Assembly: GCA_013298775.1 (NCBI GenBank)
Contig: JAAFIV010000002.1
Coordinates: forward strand, 124,001-188,000
Length of the DNA: 64,000 nt
Direction of reading: 5' to 3'
DNA from: Ignavibacteria bacterium
Lineage (GTDB): Bacteria; Bacteroidota; Ignavibacteria; Kapaibacteriales; UBA4661
Below the pieces are notes generated by a model, which saw only the letters and a program-made list of their open reading frames with translations, had not been told where the DNA came from and did not search any database. Within the stretch, counting starts at the first letter, position 1. Each line of letters begins with the position of its first letter. This document shows, one piece after another, positions 39,265-48,124 of the stretch. Made by a program: the position numbers and the translations under genes.

Positions 39265-42200
39265 TTAGAATGATACTTTAATACCAAACATATAGCTGCG
39301 TGTGCCAGGATTATTGAAGTAATCAAAGCCTTGCGCTGCGCTTGCGTTCTCAAGATTTGTTTCTGGGTCAACGCCGCTATACGGCGTAGAAAGCCAGAGA
39401 TTACGAGCTGTTGCGAAGAGTTCTAAGCCACTCAAGAAGCCAGTACTGCTCATCATATCTTTTGGAAACGCATAGCTTACGGTCAATTCGCGCAAACGAA
39501 CCCAACCAGCATTTTCAATAAATGGTTCTGCAAGATTGGCATTGAACACATTGTAAATACCAAGATTGCCCCACCAGTTTTGACCAATGTTTGCTACCTT
39601 TACAGCATTCGCTCTACCACCATTATTGCTTGCATCAACAGTGCTTGCAACAACACCTTGGAATACATTATCCACAACTCTGATTGCGCCACCACCTGTT
39701 GTAAAGGTAGATTTGTAGCGGTCTGCAGATTCAAGTGTTTTTCCAAAGTTATTCAATGCGCCTTTTGTTCCGTTCCACATTACACCACCTTGTTTGACAT
39801 CCAAAAGTGCGCTGATGCTAAAGCCTTTGAATGAAGCAGCCAGGCGTACGCCCGCTTGCCAATCAGGGATATTTGCACCCCAAGCAGCAACCGTGTCGGT
39901 AGGTACTGGGAAGCCATCATCGTCAATCATGATTTGACCTTGATTTGTACGCTTCCAACCTTGACCAACTAACTGACCAAACGGCAAGCCTTGATATACA
40001 TAAATACCATTTCCACCAAAACCACCGATAAAGTAGTTCGGAATGCCTGGCGCAAGTCTTGTAACAACGTTACGCAAGTTGGACCAGTTAATCGTAGCTT
40101 TTAAGGTAAAGTCTTCTGTTTGAACAAGCGTTGCGCCCAAAACTGCTTCAATACCTGTATTATTCATAGCAGCAGCATTGACGTTCCGCTGTTGGTAACC
40201 AGAAGCACCCGATGTTGGTACTTGAACGATAAGGTCTTCAACATTGTTATTGAAGTACGTCAAGTCGAGGCTAAGGCGATTCATAAAGAATTTAAACTCC
40301 GCACCAACTTCAAATTCTGTTTTGGTTTCTGCACGAAGATTATCGCCAGCACCAAAGATGGTTGCTTTACGGAAACCGGCGAAGCCATTTAATGGGAAGG
40401 TAACACCATTGTTTACCCAGCCATCACCAACGGTTGGATTACCACGTGTAAGCGGTGTTGTATTCAGATACAACAAACCACCTGCGTCGTTTCCAATGCG
40501 ACCATATGAAGCACGGATTTTACCAAACGAAAATACTTCTGGGTCGAGTTGCAATAAATCCGAGAAAATGAACGAAGCTGCACCAGAGTAAGAAATAAAC
40601 GGATTCGATTTTTCAGGCAACGTAGTTGACCAGTCTGCACGAACCGTACCATTGATATTCAAGGCTTCTTTGAGCAAGCTCAAATCTACTTTGCCGAACC
40701 ATGCACCCAAGCGGAAGATATTCAATGTTTCGTTGATAAGTGGTTGGTCAACAGCATTGGAAATATTGTAGAACTCAGGAATAGCAAGGTTGGTAGCGAA
40801 TGTGCGATAGCGGCGGTAATAGTTTTGGTACGCATTGTTACCAATCACAATACCAAAACGGGTGTTTTCATCAACTTCTTTGTTCAACGTAATCAAGAAG
40901 TCGGAGTTGATAATTTGTGAACGCTCTTCAACGTTCAGAAGCGCACCGGCAGGATTATTTACGGAATTGATAGCTGTATTTTGTTGGCTAGTGGTGGTAT
41001 AGAAGTCGCCACCCAAACGCCATGTTACATTCAATTCACCAAGAATATCTTTACCAAACCACGACTGCGGTGCAAAGGTAAGTTGGGTGTTCCCCAAAAC
41101 ACGCTCGGTGTTGGAATTGAAAAGATTACGCTGAACAACCCAATATGGATTGTCATAAATACCTGTACCACGATAGGTACGTTGATTCAACGCGCCACCC
41201 TCATTCACATAACGTGCAGACGTTGGAGCAAACGTAGCAGCACGAATATCGCTTCCTGGGTTAGTTACGCCAGCAGCACGATTTGCGTTATCAAATGTAA
41301 TTGGCGTACGTAAAAGACCAAGCATAATTCCACCAACGTTTGAGCCACGCTCTACTGCTACTTGACCAGTACGATTGTATTGCACATTCGCACCAAGGGT
41401 GAAATCTACGCCAAGTTTGTAATCAGCATTCAAGCGAAGTGTTGTTTTGTCAAGCGAGGTATTCGGAACAATACCAGTATTGCGGGATTGTGTTGCACCA
41501 AAATAGAATTTCGATACAGCATTTCCACCCGACAAGGTAAGATTATGAATATCCGTTTGTCCTGTTGTAAAGAAGCTACCAACGTTATCGTATGGAGTAA
41601 ATGCTTTTGCATTTGGATTACCCGCAGCAGCCGTTCTACCGATGATACTACCATTTGCATCCCAGTCATAGTCTTTGTTTCCATCCCAGAAAAGAGTATC
41701 AACTTTTGCTCCCCAAGACTGCGAAGTACGGTTTTCTGGGCGACGAATCAATCCATCACCCGTGCCTTGACCATACTGATTCTGTAATTGTGGCAATTTA
41801 TTTACTTGGTCGAAGCCTTTGGTAAAGCTATAGGAAACGTTGATTTGACCGTCGTTTTTGCCGCGTTTGGTGGTAATAATGATAGCACCAGGACCCGCTT
41901 GAATACCGTACAATGCAGTTGCGGCAGCACCTTTCAAAACGTTCACGGATTCGATGTCATCTGGGTTAAGGTCGAGAGCGCGATTAGAAACGTCCACGCC
42001 GCCTTGACCACCACCAGCACCTGGACTGCTATTAGCAGCAATACTGTTATCAATCGGCACACCATCAACGACAAATAAGGGCTGATTACGCCCCGTAATA
42101 GAAGAAAATCCACGAATACGAATAAACGTAGAAGCACCTGGAGAGCCGGATGAAGAGTTAATCTGCACACCAGCCACTTGTCCAGCAAGCGCGTTGATGG

Positions 42201-42678
42201 CGTTTACTTGACGGTTGCTCGTAAGTTCAGCACTCTTTACTTCTTGTGAAGCGTAGGTAAGCTGCTTTTTCTCTTGAGTCATACCGATACCCGTTACAAC
42301 AAGCTCTTGAAGTTGCAATACGTCTTCTTTCATGGTAATATCAACAACATCACCAGAAATAGCAATTTCTTGCTTTTTCATGCCGACATACTCTACAAGA
42401 AGTTTTGTTGCGCCATCTGGAACGTTGATAGAATATGTACCGTCGGCTTTCGAGAAAGCACCGACCGTTTTACTACCGCCACGGGAGGTGATTTTCGCAC
42501 CTGCAATCGGTTTTTTGGTGTCGGCAGCTGTTACTTTACCAGAAACAGATTTCTGGGCAAATGCCTCGCCGACAGTAAGAAAGCTACACACAAGAGCGAG
42601 AGCGACAGCAGCAAATGTTTTTGCTGACCGTACACGTGGCGCACTTGTATTCGCCAAAATAGTTTCAATGTAGTTCAT
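39265..42678 (-). CDS. SusC/RagA family TonB-dependent outer-membrane transporter
   Basis: A 1137-residue TonB-dependent importer. Signal peptide (FAAVALALVCSFLTVGEAFA) with an N-terminal extension of about 20 residues, carboxypeptidase-like domain (VSGKVTAADTKKPIAGAKI), and a plug with LQELVVTGIGMTQEKKQL, STFIRIRGFSSITGRNQPLF and VDGVPIDNS; ESVNVLKGAAATALYGIQAG and TKRGKNDGQ follow. The C-terminus (RSYMFGIKVSF) is a barrel end. AGGAG lies 10 nt before ATG 42678. With the SusD-like partner it forms the second SusCD module. It differs from the first SusC in the plug loop and in length, so the substrates may differ. Confidence 0.97.
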   Translation of the reverse strand: MNYIETILANTSAPRVRSAKTFAAVALALVCSFLTVGEAFAQKSVSGKVTAADTKKPIAGAKITSRGGSKTVGAFSKADGTYSINVPDGATKLLVEYVGMKKQEIAISGDVVDITMKEDVLQLQELVVTGIGMTQEKKQLTYASQEVKSAELTSNRQVNAINALAGQVAGVQINSSSGSPGASTFIRIRGFSSITGRNQPLFVVDGVPIDNSIAANSSPGAGGGQGGVDVSNRALDLNPDDIESVNVLKGAAATALYGIQAGPGAIIITTKRGKNDGQINVSYSFTKGFDQVNKLPQLQNQYGQGTGDGLIRRPENRTSQSWGAKVDTLFWDGNKDYDWDANGSIIGRTAAAGNPNAKAFTPYDNVGSFFTTGQTDIHNLTLSGGNAVSKFYFGATQSRNTGIVPNTSLDKTTLRLNADYKLGVDFTLGANVQYNRTGQVAVERGSNVGGIMLGLLRTPITFDNANRAAGVTNPGSDIRAATFAPTSARYVNEGGALNQRTYRGTGIYDNPYWVVQRNLFNSNTERVLGNTQLTFAPQSWFGKDILGELNVTWRLGGDFYTTTSQQNTAINSVNNPAGALLNVEERSQIINSDFLITLNKEVDENTRFGIVIGNNAYQNYYRRYRTFATNLAIPEFYNISNAVDQPLINETLNIFRLGAWFGKVDLSLLKEALNINGTVRADWSTTLPEKSNPFISYSGAASFIFSDLLQLDPEVFSFGKIRASYGRIGNDAGGLLYLNTTPLTRGNPTVGDGWVNNGVTFPLNGFAGFRKATIFGAGDNLRAETKTEFEVGAEFKFFMNRLSLDLTYFNNNVEDLIVQVPTSGASGYQQRNVNAAAMNNTGIEAVLGATLVQTEDFTLKATINWSNLRNVVTRLAPGIPNYFIGGFGGNGIYVYQGLPFGQLVGQGWKRTNQGQIMIDDDGFPVPTDTVAAWGANIPDWQAGVRLAASFKGFSISALLDVKQGGVMWNGTKGALNNFGKTLESADRYKSTFTTGGGAIRVVDNVFQGVVASTVDASNNGGRANAVKVANIGQNWWGNLGIYNVFNANLAEPFIENAGWVRLRELTVSYAFPKDMMSSTGFLSGLELFATARNLWLSTPYSGVDPETNLENASAAQGFDYFNNPGTRSYMFGIKVSF

Positions 42679-43170
42679 AAGAGGAACTCCTTGAAAAATG
42701 AGATGAGAAGAGGATTACAGAAAGAATAAACATATTTACGACAAAAGATACAGGTGCATTGAAACTTTTGGGGAATTTTCTCGTTGAATACTGTGAATAC
42801 TATCAACGGTTATTTCGACAAAAGCACGACTCAACTCTATCTAAAACTGCGAATATCACCTATTCAGTAAATGTAAACCAGTATTTAAGAGGCTTGTGAA
42901 AATAAAGAAAACAATGAGAATTGAGTAATAAAGCTGATACAACCTACAACTTCAGAGAAAACCACAAAACAACTCAGCTTTTATGCCATTCAAACCTTTA
43001 ATATAGCATATTTTCTTGGCTCTGGCAATATAAAAAATGCTATGACGAGGTGAAATGAAGTTTATTGTACAATTTTGATTTATTACAGGAAAATTAGCAT
43101 AATTCCCTACACGGCACAAATTCTTCATCCCACCAAACAGCGTATTCATCCCAAAGATTTTTTAAAAGGT
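42679..43170. other. 492-bp gap upstream of the second susC gene
   Basis: This must hold the promoter of the susCD module. I cannot place a -33/-7 pair with confidence; TATCTTTTG on the minus strand near 42745 is the nearest match to the Bacteroidota -7 box, with one extra base. A near-perfect 12-bp inverted repeat occupies 43003-43014 and 43032-43043 (ATAGCATATTTT / AAAAAATGCTAT, one mismatch). It lacks a following T run, so it is not a typical terminator. I see nothing else in the gap. Confidence 0.4.
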
Positions 43171-43671
43171 TCAAGCAAGCGGTTTGAACTGCTCAAAGGC
43201 TTGCAAACAGGAATTGCAGTAATGAATAGAGCGGCACAAGGTAGGTCCGAATGGGGTTTGGAGCGCAGTATTCGTGCTGCCGCAAAAGGGACAGGCGATG
43301 TTTTCTAATACATCCAATTCAAAATAGCCGTCGTGCTTCGGCGGCGGTGCGAATCCCATCTCCTGCAATATTTCGCGCCCTCGCTCACTGATTCTATTGG
43401 AATTCCACGGCGTTTCAAAAGAAACAAGCACTTCCACGCTTGAAAGCGGCATGAGTTCAAGGCGTTCACGGATAGCATTCTTCATCACGTGCAGCGCAGG
43501 ACAGCCCGAAAATGTTGGTGTCATGGTTACGCGGACGGCGTTGTTGTTCCCTATTTCCACGTTGGTAATGACACCCAAATCCACCACCGAAAGGCGCGGA
43601 ATTTCTGGGTCCATGACTTCGTGCAGAGCAAGCAGAATGTCTTGTTCCAATATCGCATCAAGAGTTGTCAT
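43171..43671 (-). CDS. paaD: Phenylacetyl-CoA epoxidase assembly subunit PaaD
   Basis: A 166-residue protein of the PaaD type, needed for maturation of the phenylacetyl-CoA 1,2-epoxidase complex, probably in iron-sulfur cluster handling. The N-terminal MIP18/DUF59 domain contains VMDPEIPRLSVVDLGVI and TPTFSGCPALHVM, where the Cys is a likely metal or cluster ligand. The C-terminal part has the PaaD zinc-ribbon-like motif CPFCGS ... CRSIHYCNSC followed by FEQFKPL. In well-studied bacteria, paaABCDE form one operon. Here paaD overlaps the preceding unknown secreted-protein gene by one base (TAATG), and paaC and paaB lie 4-7 kb upstream. No paaA or paaE is in the window. Confidence 0.9.
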   Translation of the reverse strand: MTTLDAILEQDILLALHEVMDPEIPRLSVVDLGVITNVEIGNNNAVRVTMTPTFSGCPALHVMKNAIRERLELMPLSSVEVLVSFETPWNSNRISERGREILQEMGFAPPPKHDGYFELDVLENIACPFCGSTNTALQTPFGPTLCRSIHYCNSCLQAFEQFKPLA

Positions 43672-44315
43672 TATCGCCCCACCACTGGTATTTCCAGAAT
43701 GCGAATACGTGCTTCGAGGTCAGAAATACGGAGTTGCAACGCACGGTTGATGTCGCGCAAACGCTGATTTTCTGCGTCAGCTGAATAATAATCGTAGGAA
43801 TAATCACGGCTTGGGCGCGTTGTGTACATATTGGCAGGCTGTGAGTAGGAATAATCGTACTGCACATCGCGTTCTATCTTGCGAACCGCATCAACACTCG
43901 TTTCTAAAGAAGTTGATGATAAAACGCTGCGATACAGATATTCCGCACGACGCAAGTAATCAAGCGAGGTTAAGCGGTCGCCCACATCCCGAAACAGCAA
44001 ACCTGCATATTCATTCCCAACTGCTTCCCAATAGTAACTACCACGCGCTCGCACAATATCTAAACCAAAACGCAAATAATTCTGTGCAAGGTCGTAACGA
44101 CGCGCTTCACGGTAGGTATTGCCCAATTTCAAATACCGCACACCCATTTCTAGGGTTTGCGCGTCAGGGTTTGTAGCTCGCCAAGCCGATAATCCTTCTT
44201 CTGCCCAGTATCGGCGAGGTGTGTAGCCTGTTTGTGCATTGCTGGTATTTGGTGCAATTCCCCAAAGAGCGCACACAACAAAAAGTGCGAGAAAGCTCGA
44301 AAATATGCGGTTCAT
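43671..44315 (-). CDS. Secreted TPR-like protein of unknown function
   Basis: A 214-residue exported protein. The signal peptide is MNRIFSSFLALFVVCALWG to SNAQTG. The centre consists of short paired helices (YLKLGNTYREARRYDLAQNY, FGLDIVRARG, NEYAGLLFRDVGD, LDYLRRAEYLYRSVL) resembling two or three TPR repeats, followed by a Tyr/Ser-rich segment and a C-terminal coiled coil (LRDINRALQLRISDLEARIR). The start has AAGGA at 8 nt. Its stop codon overlaps the paaD start in TAATG, so they are co-translated, although the protein has no known place in the phenylacetate pathway. Function unknown. Confidence 0.7.
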   Translation of the reverse strand: MNRIFSSFLALFVVCALWGIAPNTSNAQTGYTPRRYWAEEGLSAWRATNPDAQTLEMGVRYLKLGNTYREARRYDLAQNYLRFGLDIVRARGSYYWEAVGNEYAGLLFRDVGDRLTSLDYLRRAEYLYRSVLSSTSLETSVDAVRKIERDVQYDYSYSQPANMYTTRPSRDYSYDYYSADAENQRLRDINRALQLRISDLEARIRILEIPVVGR

Positions 44316-44428
44316 GGCAGTATTCCTTGAAAAATTATTTTGGAAGATTTTTTTGCGATTATCGTCTCAACTCGCGCAAAAATACTCATTTCTTGGTACA
44401 AATACAGATTTTCTTTTGTATCATCAAA

Positions 44429-44562
44429 TCTTCCCGTCCGATGGCTTACGCGAAGCGCAGAGTGCATGAATGCTGCCGTCGCACGGGTTTTACGAAAATG
44501 CAATCGTGATTGTAATTCCTCGAAACCCGTTCTACCGTTCAGAAACGGTAGGACGGGAAGAG
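44429..44562. repeat. Family-B MITE-like element
   Basis: A 134-bp element with ends TCTTCCCGTCC (44429-44439) and GGACGGGAAGAG (44551-44562). The interior has GCTGCCGTCGCACGGGTTTT and CGAAACCCGTTCTACCG, both shared with the 56438 element. It sits between the MutS-like gene and the next minus-strand gene, ending 2 bp before the MutS-like stop codon (44565). Confidence 0.88.
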
Positions 44563-44564
44563 CG

Positions 44565-46433
44565 TTATTCTTTGGGGATAATCCCCATCTTTTGCAGCAA
44601 AAACGTAGCGTTCTTATTCGCCGCAATGCCGCGTTGGAGGCGGTAATCAAAGGAAAGTTCGTCGTTTTCAATACGCCCCTCGAAGGAGTAATTGCGCACC
44701 GTTTCAGGAAATTCCTGCTCCAACGCGCCGACATCTGTATCGTGCGTGGCAATAACCGTCGGCGTGTTTGCGGCAATAAAACGGCGCAAAAGCCCAATCG
44801 TTCCTGACTTCTTGTCGGCGGAATTTGTTCCGCGCAAGACTTCATCCAACAACACCAGCGTTTGTGCGGCTTCTGGCGAATGAACGCGCCCCACAATCAT
44901 GCGAAGGCGTTGTAATTCCGCAAAGAAGTAGGATTCATGCCGCTCCAGCGAATCCGTTGTACGCATACTCGTGAGTACCTGCACGGGAGAGCATTCAAAG
45001 CGCGTCGCATTTACGGGCAAGCCAATCATTGCCAACACCGTATTCAGCCCTAAGGCGCGTAAAAACGTGCTTTTGCCCGCCATATTCGCACCCGTAATCA
45101 CGCACACGCGCCCATGTTCGCGGTCGAAGCTAAGGTCGTTGCGCACACAACTTTCATCGGACAAAAATGGATGCCCCAGCCCTGAAAACCGCATAATAGC
45201 TTCGTTTTGTTCTGCTTGCGATGCTTCAAGAACAATGGGATTCGTAAAATGCGGATGATTGAACGCAAACCCCGAAAGGCTAACAAGTGCGTCCATTTCA
45301 GCGATTGCCTCAAACCATTCTGCAAAGCGGGTTTTGTTGCGCTCGCGCCATTGCTCAAGTTTTGCGGCGCAATGCAGATTCCACAACAGCGTTCCATTCA
45401 AGAAAATCGCGCCCGCGAGCGAATTCCCTTCTTGAAAACGGTTCAACAGCCACGCCAAGCGTTGTATTTCTCGCATTGCCTCTTCCGCGCAAGCAACCAC
45501 GCGCTTTGGCGAAGAAGTCTGCAATGGCGAGTTTTCATTTTCCGCAAGCACCACTTTCAGCAAGCGCACATACACCGCCAAAAGAGGCGCGAAGCGTTCT
45601 CCCAGCGATGCTTCTCGCATGATAACCCGCAGAAATACTGCCGCCGTGAGCATATTCGCAATAAAACAAACGGTTATCATTTTCATTGTGAGTGGCTGTT
45701 CTCCGTGAAAAATCAGGAATGCCAAGCTACACAGAAACAGCACGGGCAAAGCAAACATCAGCAGTTTGAGGAATATTTTTCCTTTTAGTACAGGTTCTTC
45801 TTTGAGCCATTTTTCTAAACCTTCACGCCCATTTTGCGACAACACACGACTACTCCGCGCCGCAGACCATTCCTGACGGAAGCCGCTCCGTTCCTTGAGT
45901 TCAGCAATAATTGTCTGGCGTTCTTCAATGCTGTTTTTTGTACCCAGCGTGGCAGTGAGCATTTCCGCCAGACGCAAGCTCCCATGCGGCGTACACGTGC
46001 GATTCATGCGTTGAAAGAGCGATGCTTCGCCAAAAATATCAAGGTCGAGCGCGAAGTCGTTTGCTTGTGGAATGGCGGGATGCGTGAAGTATTCCGCGCC
46101 ATCAGGAAAACTACTCCAATCGCCCGCCAATGCTTGTTCTTCACGGATATTCACTTCGCGCAGTGCGTCGCACTGCTCTTTTTGTTTGAAGAGTTTTGCA
46201 TGATGCGTTACCAAGACCGCAAATCCAGCAAATATCATGCTAAAACTCAGTAACCATGCGGCAAAAGGGACATTCCACATACCGTATATGCAAGCATATC
46301 CACAAAAGAACAAAAGAAGCGCGACAACAAAACGTACCACCGAGATAGTATTCATGCGCTTTTGAAGCTGCTCGGACGTGGTTTGATACTTTGCAATATT
46401 TGCTTGATACAATTCTTGGACGTTTACGTTCAT
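44565..46433 (-). CDS. Membrane-anchored MutS-related ATPase
   Basis: A 622-residue protein with the MutS core and ATPase domains but no mismatch-recognition domain. Two hydrophobic pairs precede or interrupt the helical core: VVRFVVALLLFFCGYACIYG with WLLSFSMIFAGFAVLVT near 30-75, and FLKLLMFALPVLFLCSLAFL with MITVCFIANMLTAAVFL near 225-275, so it should be bound to the inner membrane. The ATPase domain has Walker A GANMAGKSTF (about 443-452), the MSH-like TTDSLERHESYFFAEL, Walker B LVLLDEVLRGTNSADK (about 524-539) and ATHDTDV. Proteins of this type are common in Bacteroidota; the role is unknown and mismatch repair is unlikely. It lies between a family-B repeat and dps. Confidence 0.9.
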   Translation of the reverse strand: MNVNVQELYQANIAKYQTTSEQLQKRMNTISVVRFVVALLLFFCGYACIYGMWNVPFAAWLLSFSMIFAGFAVLVTHHAKLFKQKEQCDALREVNIREEQALAGDWSSFPDGAEYFTHPAIPQANDFALDLDIFGEASLFQRMNRTCTPHGSLRLAEMLTATLGTKNSIEERQTIIAELKERSGFRQEWSAARSSRVLSQNGREGLEKWLKEEPVLKGKIFLKLLMFALPVLFLCSLAFLIFHGEQPLTMKMITVCFIANMLTAAVFLRVIMREASLGERFAPLLAVYVRLLKVVLAENENSPLQTSSPKRVVACAEEAMREIQRLAWLLNRFQEGNSLAGAIFLNGTLLWNLHCAAKLEQWRERNKTRFAEWFEAIAEMDALVSLSGFAFNHPHFTNPIVLEASQAEQNEAIMRFSGLGHPFLSDESCVRNDLSFDREHGRVCVITGANMAGKSTFLRALGLNTVLAMIGLPVNATRFECSPVQVLTSMRTTDSLERHESYFFAELQRLRMIVGRVHSPEAAQTLVLLDEVLRGTNSADKKSGTIGLLRRFIAANTPTVIATHDTDVGALEQEFPETVRNYSFEGRIENDELSFDYRLQRGIAANKNATFLLQKMGIIPKE

Positions 46434-46461
46434 TTGCTATCTTGATTGAAATTGATGCAAA

Positions 46462-46500
46462 AACCCCTACACATCTCGCCAATACTGATGTGTAGGGGTT
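46462..46500 (-). terminator. Terminator after the dps gene
   Basis: A perfect 14-bp stem AACCCCTACACATC (46462-46475) with GATGTGTAGGGGTT (46487-46500). On the minus strand it is followed by a short T run, 23 bp after the dps stop codon. Confidence 0.9.
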
Positions 46501-46522
46501 GTAGGCATTGAGGATATTTTCG

Positions 46523-46990
46523 TTACTCCAACATAGAACGCAGCATCCATGCGGTTTTCTCGTGAATTTGCAAGCGAGCATTCAGCAAATCCGCCGTTGG
46601 ACCGTCGTTTGCTTCTTCTGCGATGGGCAAGACTTCTCGCGCCGTGCGGACGACCGTTTCATTGTCTTCCACGAGTTTTTTTATCATATCGTTCGCGCTG
46701 GGAACGCTGTCTGCATCTTGGATTGCGGATAATTGCTTGAACGACGAAAACGAACCCGGCGCAAACTCGCCAAGCGCACGAATCCGCTCTGCGATTTCAT
46801 CTACTGCCGTAAACAACTCGGTGTACTGCACTTCAAACATGGTGTGCAGGGTATTAAACATTGGACCGGTAACGTTCCAATGGAAGTTGTGTGTTTTCAG
46901 AAAAAGCGAATAAGTATCCGCCAGAAGCCGCGCCAAACCTTGTCCGATTTGCTTGCGGTGTGATTCTTCGATGCCAATGTTGATTTGCAT
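46523..46990 (-). CDS. dps: Dps family ferritin-like DNA-protection protein
   Basis: A 155-residue Dps protein, which assembles into 12-mers, oxidises and stores iron, and protects DNA in stress or stationary phase. The helix pattern and inter-subunit ferroxidase ligands are in place: H37 in NFHWNVTGPMF, H49 in TLHTMF, D64 and E68 in VDEIAERI. The C-terminus (LNARLQIHEKTAWMLRSMLE) is typical. No lysine-rich DNA-binding tail is present. The frame extends to 47029, but ATG 46990 (MQINIGIEESHR) gives the family length. It lies downstream of the hicB-like gene and ends with a strong terminator, so it may also have its own promoter in the 80-bp gap. Confidence 0.95.
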   Translation of the reverse strand: MQINIGIEESHRKQIGQGLARLLADTYSLFLKTHNFHWNVTGPMFNTLHTMFEVQYTELFTAVDEIAERIRALGEFAPGSFSSFKQLSAIQDADSVPSANDMIKKLVEDNETVVRTAREVLPIAEEANDGPTADLLNARLQIHEKTAWMLRSMLE

Positions 46991-47070
46991 ATAATGTGAA
47001 AATATCGTGTAAAAATATCGTGATTTCAAGCGTGATTAAAAAAGCTCGTCCTTTGAAATTCCTGCATCTT

Positions 47071-47265
47071 TCAACCCTCTATCGGTATTGCCTCATGGTG
47101 CGCAATCAAACTTTCAATGTAGAGCGAAACCGCATCTTTCGCCATTTCAACAGCATGGGTAATATTTTCCCCATATGTTATACATCCAGGCAAAGAAGGC
47201 ACCGTAACGGTATATCCGCCCTCAGGCTCAGGACGTAGAAAAACTTTGTACGATAGAGTTTTCAT
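47071..47265 (-). CDS. HicB-like antitoxin-family protein (orphan)
   Basis: A 64-residue protein of the HicB type: MKTLSYKVFLRPEPEGGYTV, then VPSLPGCITYGENITHAVEM and AKDAVSLYIESLI, which is the degenerate RNase H-like HicB fold. It lacks the C-terminal DNA-binding extension of full HicB antitoxins. No HicA toxin gene lies on either side: dps begins 80 bp downstream and paaC ends 2 bp upstream. The start ATG follows the paaC stop (TGAGCATG) with GGAG 8 nt upstream within paaC, so it is translationally coupled to paaC. Orphan HicB-like proteins of this size are common and may not be antitoxins. Confidence 0.8.
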   Translation of the reverse strand: MKTLSYKVFLRPEPEGGYTVTVPSLPGCITYGENITHAVEMAKDAVSLYIESLIAHHEAIPIEG

Positions 47266-47267
47266 GC

Positions 47268-48026
47268 TCACCACTCCGCATGTGGGTCAATCACAAATAC
47301 TTCAGACATTTCTTCCAACAACGGCGGCAAATACTCGGTGTGATAGCCATATCGCCCACCAAACTCCGTATCATTGCTGGTGTTGGAGGGAAGTTGTAGA
47401 TTTGCTGCGCCGAGTATCGGCTGAATTGTCTCCAACCAGCGTGTTTTCAGGGGTTCCACGCCTGCAAAAATGCCTTCCGCGCTGAGTTCCGCTTCAAATT
47501 TACTTGGTTCAAACATTCCCAACGCGAAAGGAAATGCCTCGTTCAATGCCGCTTGAAGGCGCGTATTTGCTTCATCGCTGCCCTTGCCGAGTTGCTTTAC
47601 CCAAGCGTTTGCGTGCATGGTGTGATACATAATTTCGCCGCGTACCTTTTTTGCGAATTGCTGCAATGGCTGAACACGTGATTCCATCAGCATTCCAAAG
47701 CGTAGTTGCTGCGCGGTGTCGAAGAGAAAATGCCGCATCACGCTGAAATCATATTCACCAATCGGCAATTCCACAAAACGGCAACACGTAAACTGCTTCT
47801 CCGAGCGCATAAATGCAAGCGTGTCGGGGTCTTGCTCGGCGCAATGCTCGTGAAGAATGGTGTACAGCCCAAGGGCGTGTCCGAGCTGGTCTTGCGCAAT
47901 CGAAGCAAAAGCAATATCCTCTTCCAGAACAGGTCCCAAACCAACCCATTCAGAATTACGATGACCAATGATTAAACAATCATCCGCCATGTTGAAAAGC
48001 AAGGTTTTGAGGGCTGTTTGCGGCAT
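47268..48026 (-). CDS. paaC: Phenylacetyl-CoA 1,2-epoxidase subunit PaaC
   Basis: The 252-residue structural subunit of the phenylacetyl-CoA monooxygenase, which pairs with the catalytic PaaA. The fold is a ferritin-like four-helix bundle. Family motifs are visible: DDCLIIGHRNSEWVGLGPVL, EEDIAFASIAQDQLGHALGL, and MYHTMHANAWVKQLGKGSDE followed by LQAALNEAFPFALGMF. In the usual operon it lies between paaB and paaD. Here paaB is 2.2 kb upstream and paaD 3.6 kb downstream, all in the same orientation. The gene is followed after 2 bp by a hicB-like gene. Start ATG 48026 fits the family. Confidence 0.93.
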   Translation of the reverse strand: MPQTALKTLLFNMADDCLIIGHRNSEWVGLGPVLEEDIAFASIAQDQLGHALGLYTILHEHCAEQDPDTLAFMRSEKQFTCCRFVELPIGEYDFSVMRHFLFDTAQQLRFGMLMESRVQPLQQFAKKVRGEIMYHTMHANAWVKQLGKGSDEANTRLQAALNEAFPFALGMFEPSKFEAELSAEGIFAGVEPLKTRWLETIQPILGAANLQLPSNTSNDTEFGGRYGYHTEYLPPLLEEMSEVFVIDPHAEW

Positions 48027-48124
48027 AATTTATTGCAAAAATATTCGTAAATAGTTCACATTCATTCACACACAATTCAATAAAATCAGGGCTGCTAAAA
48101 TCTTGTGCGAGATTCATGTTTGCT

